A stretch of DNA of 64,000 nucleotides from assembly GCA_023897205.1 (NCBI GenBank), contig JAHWDD010000004.1:3782001-3846000 (forward strand), read 5' to 3'. Source of the DNA: Exophiala sp. HKRS030. Lineage: Eukaryota; Ascomycota; Eurotiomycetes; Chaetothyriales; Herpotrichiellaceae. The notes under the pieces were generated by a model, which did no database searches, was not told the origin of the DNA, and worked only from the letters and a program-made list of their open reading frames with translations. Below, one piece after another: positions 54,501-64,000 of the stretch (its first letter is position 1; each line of letters begins with the position of its first letter). The translations under genes and the position numbers were made by a program.

Positions 54501-57500
54501 CCGAGATGAGCGACCCCGACACGAGAACACACCAGTAGTACTTGCATTCTGTCCTTTCTTCGGCACGATTCAAGAGTTGGTAACGTCAACGTGAAGAGCC
54601 GGGCCCCATTCCCGTTCGACAATAATGTCCCCAAGTCCCCAAAACCTTTCGAGCAATCGCCTCGTTCGGTCCAGTCGGGGCAGAAGTAGACAAGGGTAGG
54701 TGGTGTGTAGGTACATTTTGTAACCATCACGACGAACCACATGACTACTCCTCCTTACATGTACCCATCATTCCCGAATCGACAAGATGGAAAAAAAAAC
54801 CTTCTCCACACCCTAGGTGGGTAGGTAGGTGGCTTGGCCATTATTGGCTCTCATGACGGAGTGACACCAACTGTACACGAGGGGTTCCTTCGAGCCTCAT
54901 GGAATAGTTGGTGAAGTTGGGGTTGAACGCCCCGAGACTGATATTGTCACACTCTCGCATCCCGGGTCGTTTTCCCGCGGTGTGTTTCCAAGATCGGAAT
55001 GATTGGTTGGTTAGGAAGCATTTGGTCGTTGATCGAGAGGGAAACGACCTACCTCGGTAGCGGGACACTGAACGAGACAAGTCACAATGTCAAGGGGGGT
55101 ATGAGCAAGGATAATGGTGACCTCCTCCGGTAAAATTCCTCGACGGCGGTGGGCAACATCTCTCGGCATTCACAACCAATCACTACTTCCGATTCCCTGC
55201 GAGACACATGATGAGGCTCATCTTCACGTGGGGTCCTTGTCTTGAAGACCAGTCCAAGATTTCCCCCGGCGGGGGAAGAGAGAGGTATGAAATTAAGAAG
55301 GATAGGCCACTTTCCCACCGAGATGGCCAACGCCTCGAGAGAGTTTTGGACTTTTGGAAATCCACAGTGCTTTGCAGCTGACCTTGGTGGCAGGTCGATG
55401 GTCGACCAGTACTCGTACTGGTTACTTGCGAACGGCAGGCGTGTTTGCACCATGTAAAGATCGTTCCCCCATAGATTCGTGAAAACCGGGAGAGAAACTC
55501 GGTAACCCTGAAGTCAACAAACGCATATCCATGTCAATCATGTTTCTGTCCGATCTTGGAATGCAAGGACCCCAACCTGGAAGAGCTCCCCTTTGGCCGC
55601 GTCATCTCAATGCAGTGGTGACGATTTTGTCCCTCAGTGCTTTGAGCAAGTTTGTGGTGCTACGGTACTCGTTCCGTGATATCTCAACCGAATGAGGAGT
55701 CGACGTTTCCCCAAACAAGGAGAATAACCAAGTCTTGTGATTTGGCAAAAACGGTTGACATGAGCTCGACAAGTGGTGGTCTCAAAGCCTTGAATGATCC
55801 CTCCTCCCATGACCTTGGTGGAGTTGTATCTGCGTATATGCACATGTCGCATTTCTTTGTCAGCGTTGGCGGCATTCGTTCCCGCGACGCAAGAGGCAAG
55901 AACGTCCCCAAATGTATTTCAAGATTCTGGAGCATCTGTAACCCCCGTCGAGTACCCGGAGGGGACCTTGGATGCACACAAACATCAAGTGATATGGATC
56001 CTCGTGTCCACCCGACTGAGAATGAACAAGGTCGGTATTTTGGCGACCCACCTCACCCCCAGGTTTTATCATGCGTGGGTACATGCACGGGTCATTTGAC
56101 CAAAACCCGCCGGCAAGGGAGCGTTGGCGAAGGTGCAGAAACACAAACATGTTCTGCCCAGGGAGATTCAGGCGTCAGAACGGAACAGGGAGTGAGTGTT
56201 CGCTTCCCACAATGCCTCAGGAGCCGAGAATACAGATACCGTTCACGCCCGGACACTTACTTCCGCAGTGAGATGTTTGTTACTGTACGGAGTCGACCAC
56301 CCTGGAACTGAGTACCTTGGCAGAAAATAAAAGTTGCCCTGTACTCCGTTTGCTAGTAGAATCGATTATCCGTATGACCAGCTCTTGAAACCACGAGTGT
56401 CCCGGGAGTGTTGAGACATCGAGGGAAATAATGGCGGTATGTCCCCAGTTTTGGCTTATGCAAACAAGCGGGTACGAAAGTGATACGGAGTACGATTTTT
56501 TTTACACATAGCGATAGGGTCCCAAGTTCAATCTTGCTTGCCAAACCATGCTTGCGGCGAAAGGCCACAAAAAGAAAAGATGATGTGAAGCAAGGATCAT
56601 TCATGTAGGATCGTTGAGGAGGTACTCCGTAAGAGCAGAGGCTTTGTTTCACTGGCCCTTGACCCTCTCTGGGATGGCCAAGTGTTTGGTGGGCGCAATC
56701 GGTGACAATTGGTTGGTGAGAAACACAAGGAACAAGGTGGTAAGTTGTGGCGATGGTCCGATCCGGGTGGTGCAGTAGGATCAAAGCGGAAAGCCCTTGT
56801 CGAACAATTGGACGAAAGTGGGCTGGGATGATGGTGGTGGTGGTGGTATCTTTTTTTATGTATTCTGTTCCGTCCACGGAGTACTTCCGTACACTTTCTT
56901 CACCATCGGACGGGTTAAGGGTACCTAGCTGATCCCCCTGTTGATTGCCCGGCGCAAAGGGCCTTTTTTGTTTGGGAACGAGGACGCGAGGTGTGACACA
57001 ATTGCATGCCGGCCACGAAAAGTGGGAAAAAGGAAAGGGGGTTTGCAAGTTGCCCTCCCCGATCATGGGTGACTAATGCGAGACAGGATACTATCTCAGC
57101 CTTTGCGATTGGCCCATGAAGAAGAACGAAGACGATTGGCCAGCCTTGCGGAGTGGCGTTTACATGATTTTGTAGCTCGTACTGTACTGTACTGTAATGA
57201 CCTGTGATACCCTTACCTTGAGGTATGTACGGAGTCCCTTACCTGAGGTTCACCCCTAAACCCACTCAGGTAGCTTTGCGTGTCTCGGTGACCCCCTTCC
57301 CTTGATTGTCACAAAAGGTTCCGGTAATGCCCTGTTCACTGCGCGTACCTACAGTACGGGTTCTGTAACAGTACAGAAACCCACCTGTAACTCGTACTGT
57401 ACATACTCGGTACGGAAGTACATACTACTATCTGTGTCTTGTCATTATTCGGTCGCCGTCAAGACGTTTACTCCGTACCAAAATCTCCCCCTCCCGTCGT

Positions 57501-58514
57501 GTCCGGAAAGCAATGCTTACCCAAAACGGAAATTGTCCCAAAGGTCCATTTCCCTTTTCCCTCGACGAAGCCTTCACCCGACTTCACCATGTCTTTGTGA
57601 GACAGCACGTCCTCTTGCTTTGGTCGAAGGGGCTGATGCGAGCAGTAACTCACGTTCGCCTTCTTCCTTCCGGGGTGCAATGCATGACCGTGTGTCCTTC
57701 CCAACAAAGCAAACAGTCGCTTGCATCTCCCCCTCCGGCTTAGACCGGCAGGGCGTCGGCGTGTTGTTTGTGTTTTACCAAGAGGCAGACTTGCCTCAGC
57801 ATGAAGGCCTCATTGCCGTATCGTGAGAACACTAGTGCAGGTTACATGCAAAGGCCCGCGCGTGCCAGCCCTTTCGCGATCCGCCTCAGTCAGTGTGATT
57901 GGGCTGGTTGGAGTCAGGATCACTAATACTCCCTGCATTCGGGTCGGAGTTAGGGAGCCTAAAACGTTTCCGCTCGACTTCTCGAGGTGGTTTCGATGGG
58001 CATCGTCTATCTCGCTTACTCCCTCGTCATAGCGGCTCGTAAAGAACGTTCCATGCCGATTGATGCTCTCATCTACCCATGCCTAGGTTAGAATAGGCGT
58101 CATTGAAAAGACAAGGGACCCGAGAAGGATTGGTCACGCATTACGTGCCCCGCGCGAAACCGCTGGCTTCAATGGCCTTGCTCACTCTTGTACATTTGCT
58201 AGATACAGTAATGCAGTGGTACCTTCAGGGTCGCCAGCTATGGTGGATGATGTTCTCTGCTCGGTAGAGGATCTAAATTCATGCTTCACACACCCCAGTT
58301 CGTCCGGGTCGTCCGGGTCGATCCCGGACACCACACACCCTGCCCATTAACCCGAGCACACTCCAGACGCCATAACGTTCGTTATTCAACACTACAACAC
58401 CAGAAACCCCACAATATGAAAGCCCGAAAGAGGTGCCTCATGATATCATCATGCCGAACCAACGCCGGAGTTGTCGAAATTTGAATAAAAGAAATAGAGG
58501 CAACACGACGCGTA
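48557..58514. other. Gene desert of about 10 kb between two convergent 3' ends
   Basis: No frame in this stretch shows a recognisable domain, coding-like codon use or splice-joined continuity, although several 70-240-codon frames exist by chance on both strands. Base composition is ordinary, so it is not RIP-decayed. It contains short low-complexity pieces: an AC run near 48636, a CGA/GAC run at about 49731-49760, a GT run near 53324-53340, TAGGTA-type runs near 53880-53950 and 54820, a GTACTGTACTGTACTG run near 57180, and most copies of the ACTCCGTA motif in this window. A duplicated GTCCGGGTC lies near 58302-58320. It could hold long non-coding transcripts or lineage-specific genes that I cannot recognise. 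Confidence 0.6.
49731..49760 (+). repeat. (CGA)n-type trinucleotide repeat
   Basis: About 30 bp of CGA/GAC triplets with one AGA interruption, starting directly after ACTCCGTACGTACGA. It lies in the gene desert and is not in a supported reading frame. Confidence 0.8.
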
Positions 58515-60189
58515 TTACCGGGCGCCGGTTGATGACTGCGCTAGAATTGCTGGACCTTGCAACGCTGCCTGCGAGGAAGTTAATTCAGTAGAGTTTGTCC
58601 GGGCACGCTTGTTGGCTTGAGACTCGGAATAGGTTGGGTCCGGGTAGCGGTGAGCCTCGTGATGGAGCTGACTGATAGGGTCTTGTGGTTGACCGACAAC
58701 GGCATTCAGTTCAGATAGTCGTGGCAGAGTGCCGGCCTGATGAGTAGGTCCGGCCTTGCCAGGCTGAAGGCCATCGACATTGCTTGGTGGAGGTGGTACC
58801 TCACCCTGTGACTCGAGGAGGCGTGACTGAAGATTGATAATGTAATCTCGCAGTTGGTAGTTCTCGGCCTGAACAGCTTTGAAGTTGTCGCTGAGAGCCT
58901 GGTAGTCGCGAACCTGCTCTTCAAGCTTCTTGATGTATCCTTCCTTGCGCTGGCGGAATGCTCTCTGGAAAACGATGTCAATGCGACGGTTCCAAAGGTC
59001 GACACATATGAGATACATACCTGGGCAGCCCGGTTCTGAGCTGCTCTCTTGCTGGTGCTCAGCTCCCGTTTGCCATAGCCTTTTCGACCGTCGCCAGTAT
59101 TCTCTCCTTGGTCGCTCTCCGCACTACCGGTCACGGCATCATTGTGGGCAGCATCCATTGGCGGTGATGGTTGGTGTTGGTGCATGACATCGAGCGATTC
59201 TGGTAGCATTGACGAGTGTGGTGGAGGGTAGTGCGGTTGATCGCGCAGAACTATTGAATGCTTAGACACAGGCCAGGGTGAAAGCAATTGAGTGATTGAA
59301 GTCATGATGATGGTAACGACAATAGAGCAAGGTGTGGGCGACAACAAGTGTGCTTAAGAGGCAAGTCTTGTTTGTGATACCAAGTCAAGGAGACAGGTAA
59401 ATGACTCCAAGCAGCCGAGGTGGATAAAACAAGACAAGCATCAAAAAGACAAGTAGACGAGGCTGGGTGCGGGAAGGAGATGACGGGGAGGTATATGTAG
59501 GCCACGGTCGACAAATGGACCGGGGGAGGGGAATGCAGTACCCTGATCGTTAGGTACGCGAGTGTTTGCAGATGGTGGTAATAAAAGAAACCCAAGGCCC
59601 GAGTAATGCAAGCTGCATTACAGTATTTTTCCGATAAGCCATGGATCGGCGATAGCGTAATGCAGACCCACCAGGGGCCCAAGTGAAATGACAAAGAAAA
59701 AGAAGAAACAAGAGATGCAGAAGACGAGGGAGGGTCGGAGGGAAGCCAGGGTCAGGGTATCGATCAGGCCTGGGGGGGTGGGGCAGGGATTACTATACAT
59801 ACGTGATTCGGATTTGACTTGGTCCTGTAGCTCCATCAGGTCAGAAATCTAGAAGGCAACATTAATCGAGAGGAACAGAACCGGATGTGATGGGGTAAAT
59901 GTGATTGCGACCAGGTACACAATACGCGCACCAGTGAGACGATTGGTGATAAAAGACACAGAACGGTGAAAGACAGTCATGCGACGGGATGAGGGAGGAT
60001 GAGAGGTGGATGTAGGAGGTCATGATCGGGGGAAGGATTCTGGAATACGAAGGTGCCAAATTGGAAATACCCAGTGATTGCAAGAGAAAGCCTGAGTAAG
60101 GGCTTGCTAGGCCAGGGTGGAATGGGCTTGCTTACCTGAGGCATGGCTGAAGGAGAATTAGCCGTGCGAGGGGCGAGGGCCGGCTGCAT
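58515..60189 (-). CDS. kapC: KapC-type bZIP transcription factor (4 exons)
   Basis: AP-1/Yap-like bZIP regulator of the KapC group. Exons are 60189-60136 (MQPALAPRTANSPSAMPQ), 59848-59803, 59250-59021 and 58964-58515, total 259 aa; introns are 287, 552 and 56 bp. The basic region is split by intron 3: KRELSTSKRAAQNRAAQ then RAFRQRKEGYIKKLE, holding the Yap-type QNRxAQxxFR signature. The leucine zipper follows, then the group's block QAENYQLRDYIINLQSRLLE with SQGEVP. Exon 2 (ISDLMELQDQVKSES) is assigned from splice signals and phase and is the least certain part. No C-terminal cysteine-rich redox domain is present, as expected for KapC and unlike Yap1. The two long introns and the large empty flanks set it apart from its neighbours. 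Confidence 0.9.
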
Positions 60190-63100
60190 AACGGGGAGAG
60201 ACCGAGTCGCGAAAGAGGCAAAAGGTTCGAATGCTGGGAGAGCAGCAGGCGTCGCGAATGCCGAGGAGAGTTTGGAAACAGGGCGGTCGTAGGATGGCAA
60301 GATAATAATGAGCTCAGCGAAAAAAAAAGGAGCGAGACAGAGAGGGAGAATGGAAAGCTCAATTAAGACGCGAAGTCGGTGGTGGAAGACAATGGCTGAG
60401 TAATAACAACAATTGCGCGGACGACGAGATGGAAAGGGAAGAAAAGGGAAAGGAAGAAGGCAGGGAAAAGATTAGCAATTCCTTACCTAATAAACCTGTC
60501 GCTGTGAAGCAGCACAAATTTAACCTGCCCAGAATGGACCAGCCGCGCGGCGTCGTCATTCGTCGGCTCAGACCCAGTCCCCGCGTCACTCGGCTTCTTG
60601 GCAGCCCATTCCCGTTGAGGACATGACTGCCACCCGTTTTTGTCTCCACGATCATCCCGTACAAAGGCAAGTCACTCTTGTTTTATCCGGCCGAGTACGA
60701 GTCATTGATCTTGTCACTTCTGCCTTAACGTGGTGAGTGGGAGACCCTTACACAGTGACACCTGAACGACACGTAGAGAGCGACCTGAGAGATCAGAAGA
60801 TCCAACTGGCGATCGGCTTCTACTCCTCCTTGTTCACCATACTCGTACATTGCTCAGGTTGCTGTACTCGTACCGAGGACGGGAGTGTGATGGGAACAAA
60901 TACGTCAAGCGTTGCGCCGACCAATGACGCTACCACATTTGTGGTGGCTTGTTGCTTACCACATATTCCGATTTCAGCAGGTCTCCAATCCCGACCATTC
61001 CGAAGTCGTTTGCCCATCGCTGCGAAATAGAGTACAAACGAATATCCGTCCGTGCTGACTGTTCTCTGACTATTCCGAGGGCCCCTGTTTCGATGTCCGT
61101 ATCCTGTTTAGCACAAGTCCTTCCTACAAAATACTGCACAAAGACACCACACTTCTCGGCCGCCGCCACTGCCCATCCCTCTGACAGCTACCTGGCTTTC
61201 GCTGACCGAACGAGCCATTGCCCCCACAACTTTTCACACAATACTGTCACCCTCGTACAATGGGTTTAGTGTACTGTACCTCTTAGAAAGATCCCTTGCC
61301 GGTTCTATTTGTTCGCCGTGGCGGCGCCGCAGTTGCGACATGTTTCGCATGTACCCCAAATCGTTCTGCCTACCTCGACACAAATCCTCGGAACGAGTTA
61401 GACGTGATACGCATGTAGACCATGACAATACGCCTTCCGCCCACCCGCTCTTTGCGCCATCCCCATTCCGTAAATTCTTTTGGAGAGTCGCGAGCGTAAG
61501 GTCAAGCTTGTCCACTGAAGCTTGTTATGGAATCCTCGCTCCAGGAATTTGGGCCGAGGGCGCCGTGCCCCCAACCTAAAGCCGTGAGATCTTAAAAGGA
61601 CTCCCAGTCTACAATTTTAGCTCGACTTGATGTCACAAGCGAGAATACCCAAGGCACGTGCGGATGCTGTACGTACGTGGAGGCGAATCTCCGGGCCTTG
61701 TGTGGAAGGTCATTTCTTCCGACCCGCGGTCTACTGGTCAAATCTACGGATCGCAGCACCTTCGTCATTCTATGGTACCTAGGGAGGTATAACGAGGGTG
61801 AATACATTACTGTCCAGCAACCTCATTTCCCAACTATGGCTTTGACTCTTTGTTTTCGGGAAGCGTATCGATGGGATGGGGGAGACCCGCTCGTGTTCGC
61901 CCATTTTTTTCAAGGTCAGCCTCCGAAGTGTAATCGATATAATCCGTAATCAACAGAGGCCAAGTCTGCCTGTTCAACTTCACGGAGGCTGGAAAAGACA
62001 TGATGCAATAATGTGCTCTGTCACGGCAATACATTGACACGGCAAGGTTCCGGTACCGCATATTTGAGTTGATCAAATTTTGTGGGCGTTGCGATTCAGT
62101 GGTGAGAAAACCGGATGTCTATGCTTCAGCCAGCACTCCATCGAGCTTATTGCCTATTTGGGTTGGAAGCCTTGAGACCAGACAACCAGTGTCCGGCAAG
62201 CTCGCTGACATGGCGAACTCACACCATTGTGACTATCGGGCTGGCCAAGGTCGGGAATGGCGACCAACTGCTCGTACCAGTGACCTCCATGTTCCTGTGT
62301 AAGGAAAGAGTGTGACAGGCAGCGTCGACTCCAGCAAACTGTGGCAAAGTCTGCGGCAACATGGACGATTCCAGTTATTCTTGTCAAGCACCGGCGTCTG
62401 TTCAATATACACACTGGCTTGGTAATTGCACAGAGTTTGCTACGGCCTTCCTAAAGGCAGCCATCGCCACCAGAATTTTATGGCTTGACACCCAATATGA
62501 CCTTCACATCACATCAGGCGCTGCTGCCAAAGGCTTTCGCGTCACTAGTCAAGTCTGGGACTCTCAAGACAGCCGCCATTCTACCTAATTGAGGTATCCA
62601 TCCATCCCAAGTGGGCAGGTGTTTAGTTATCATGGACCAACTCAAGCACACACCCATTGTCCTTTTGCGAAAGCCACACAGACTGGAACGCATACTTCGC
62701 ATGGCGCATTACAGTTCCTGCGTAAGTAGCAAACATGGGTAGAGGCTTTGAATTCTAGCCGACTGATTACTCCTACTCTCGTTGATCGCCGAGTCATAGC
62801 CTCCCACAATCTCCGCGGCGTTCTACCGGCTGACCGAGACGCTTGTTCCAGATGAGCAAAACACCTCGTGCAGCCCTACACAACATGCCAGGAGTTCACC
62901 GTGGGTTGTGCGCCTGTAATCGGGGAACATGACAAATGAGCTATACAGCAGATTTTTCGAGACCAGAATTTTAGTTATAGGACGTGCCTCAGCAGCGACT
63001 CGTATCATTTCGTAGTTTACCGTGGGGTTGTTGAGACGAACATTTGTGGTGTAATGACATTCCTCGATGACGCCTTTCTTTCGCTGCCCGATGTACATGC

Positions 63101-63668
63101 TCCGAGTCTTCTTGTCACCCACCTCAACTTATTTAGTATCTGGCCGATGCGACAGCCTAACTGTGCATGCATTTGTCGGTGTCATCAACCTCCTCCCCCC
63201 CACCCCGCCTCCCGGAGCAGAACCTCATGTTGATCTTCTAATAATGCATAGAAGCAAAGTCGATGCGACCATGAGATCGAGACGTCGCTTAGGATGACAG
63301 CCAGCTAATACCAACATTTGTATGATGTATCAACATGACTTGCATTATCCCAATATCTTTTGGCTTTATAGTTTGCCCCGCCACCACTGCTCCCTGTTAT
63401 GGAACTGGATCTTCCTTCTGCTCTCGGGGACTTCTCCGGTTCAAGTTGCTCCCTTTTAGAAATTGCTGTGGGCGCATTCGGCGCGCATGTGCGGCCTCTT
63501 GTCAGATAGCACGCATGAACATTGCACAAACGAAGGGTGCTGTAAAGTAAAGACAGTGTCGTGACGCGTCCTGCAGAGTCGCAATAGTATATCGACCATT
63601 GATTGATGCGTGTGCAGCTTCTCCTCACAGGACTGTCAATGTTGGTCGTTTTCAGATCAATTGCGTAT
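60190..63668. other. Long upstream region of kapC
   Basis: About 3.5 kb between the kapC ATG and the 3' end of DAD4 (both minus). The first 400 bp are purine-rich on the plus strand (pyrimidine-rich on the coding strand), typical of a fungal 5' leader. The remainder shows no supported gene, repeat or RNA. With the desert on the other side, kapC is the only gene recognised between 48.6 and 63.7 kb. Confidence 0.5.
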
Positions 63669-63945
63669 TCAAATGGGATCCTTCAAGGTCTCCGTGGCTG
63701 GCGCTATTTGTAAGCACTTGCTGCACGACTCACACCAAGTAGGCGAACAATGACTTACCCTCCAGATGAAACAGCACGTTAGACTGGTAATTTTTGAACA
63801 TTTGCGCAACGAGCTCAACGTTCATGTTCTGTACATTGACTTCCTAGAAAAAGGTTCTCAGTATGCGCCTCCAACTCAAGTGCTCCGGAAGTTTTCCTAC
63901 CTGTAAATTTCGGTTCATCATTGCGACTGCCTCGTTCAGTTTCTC
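63669..63945 (-). CDS. DAD4: DASH complex subunit Dad4, 3' exons (partial at right edge)
   Basis: Dad4 is a small subunit of the Dam1/DASH ring that couples kinetochores to microtubules. Three exons are visible: 63945-63901, 63843-63759 and 63703-63669, with introns of 57 and 55 bp. They give [35 protein letters not shown] and [19 protein letters not shown], then stop. The core matches the family pattern of NEAxxxxNxxLQEIN, MxxELVAQMxxNYxxNVxFHLE. A CTCTAG acceptor at 63951-63946 shows that a further 5' exon lies beyond 64000, expected to hold about 20 N-terminal residues. The frame starts in phase 0 at the edge exon. The gene is broken only by the window end. Confidence 0.92.
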
Positions 63946-64000
63946 CTAGAGTATTTGTTAACCACCGTTCGTAATGTCGGCTACGGGGACAGACAATATT

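Noticed and set aside
55652..56311. 219-codon frame in the gene desert
   Set aside because: Composition is random-looking, overlapping frames exist on the other strand, and no domain or splice continuity is visible.
56353..57066. 237-codon minus-strand frame in the gene desert
   Set aside because: No hydrophobic core pattern, no known motif, and it includes ACTCCGTA repeats and low-complexity Thr runs.
1..64000. tRNA genes, CRISPR arrays, bacterial-type operons
   Set aside because: No tRNA T-loop/acceptor pairs were recognised by eye, and the genome is eukaryotic; a tRNAscan-SE run would settle the tRNA question.

Overview
This window is nuclear DNA from a filamentous ascomycete (Pezizomycotina). 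The evidence is short spliceosomal introns, mostly 49-90 bp with GTANGT donors and CTNAC-like branch sites; a Yap/KapC-type bZIP factor; a Zn2Cys6 regulator; a Pab1 with the acidic insert in RRM4 that I associate with filamentous ascomycetes; and an AT-rich transposon relic whose mutation pattern (CA to TA on both strands) looks like repeat-induced point mutation (RIP). A Eurotiomycetes or Chaetothyriomycetes placement is my impression, not a proof.

Layout. 1-16.6 kb is a dense housekeeping block: a possible gene start at the left edge, ribose-5-phosphate isomerase, the checkpoint protein BUB3, a large leucine-rich-repeat protein, a coiled-coil protein, ribosomal protein L13, a disordered unknown nuclear protein, a small mitochondrial protein and an MFS permease. 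17.03-20.41 kb is one Tc1/mariner-type element with perfect 42-bp inverted repeats and TA target duplications. Its interior is heavily decayed, yet two long convergent frames can still be followed: a Tc1-type transposase (minus) and a second, unrecognised gene (plus). 21.0-26.9 kb holds a small apparent catabolic cluster: secreted M19 dipeptidase, a small unknown ORF, an ACS-family MFS transporter and a Zn2Cys6 regulator whose split zinc cluster I reassembled across an intron. 28-48.6 kb is again dense: a GPI-anchored Ser/Thr-rich wall protein, an RS/His-rich unknown, PAB1, an SDR with a 14-nt microexon, transketolase (7 exons), RNA polymerase II subunit RPB3, a GPI-type S10 carboxypeptidase homologue and ARP5. 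48.6-58.5 kb is a gene desert of about 10 kb lying between two convergent 3' ends. It carries most copies of a recurring ACTCCGTA motif. Then come kapC (4 exons), a 3.5 kb gap, and the 3' exons of the DASH-complex gene DAD4, which runs off the right edge.

How the genes work together. RKI1 and TKL1 are both non-oxidative pentose-phosphate enzymes but are not adjacent. BUB3 and DAD4 both serve chromosome segregation but lie at opposite ends. The only group whose layout suggests a shared job is dipeptidase / MFS / Zn2Cys6: extracellular peptide cleavage, uptake of a product, and a local regulator (inference).

All exon boundaries were read by eye from splice signals and reading-frame continuity; no alignment or search was run.
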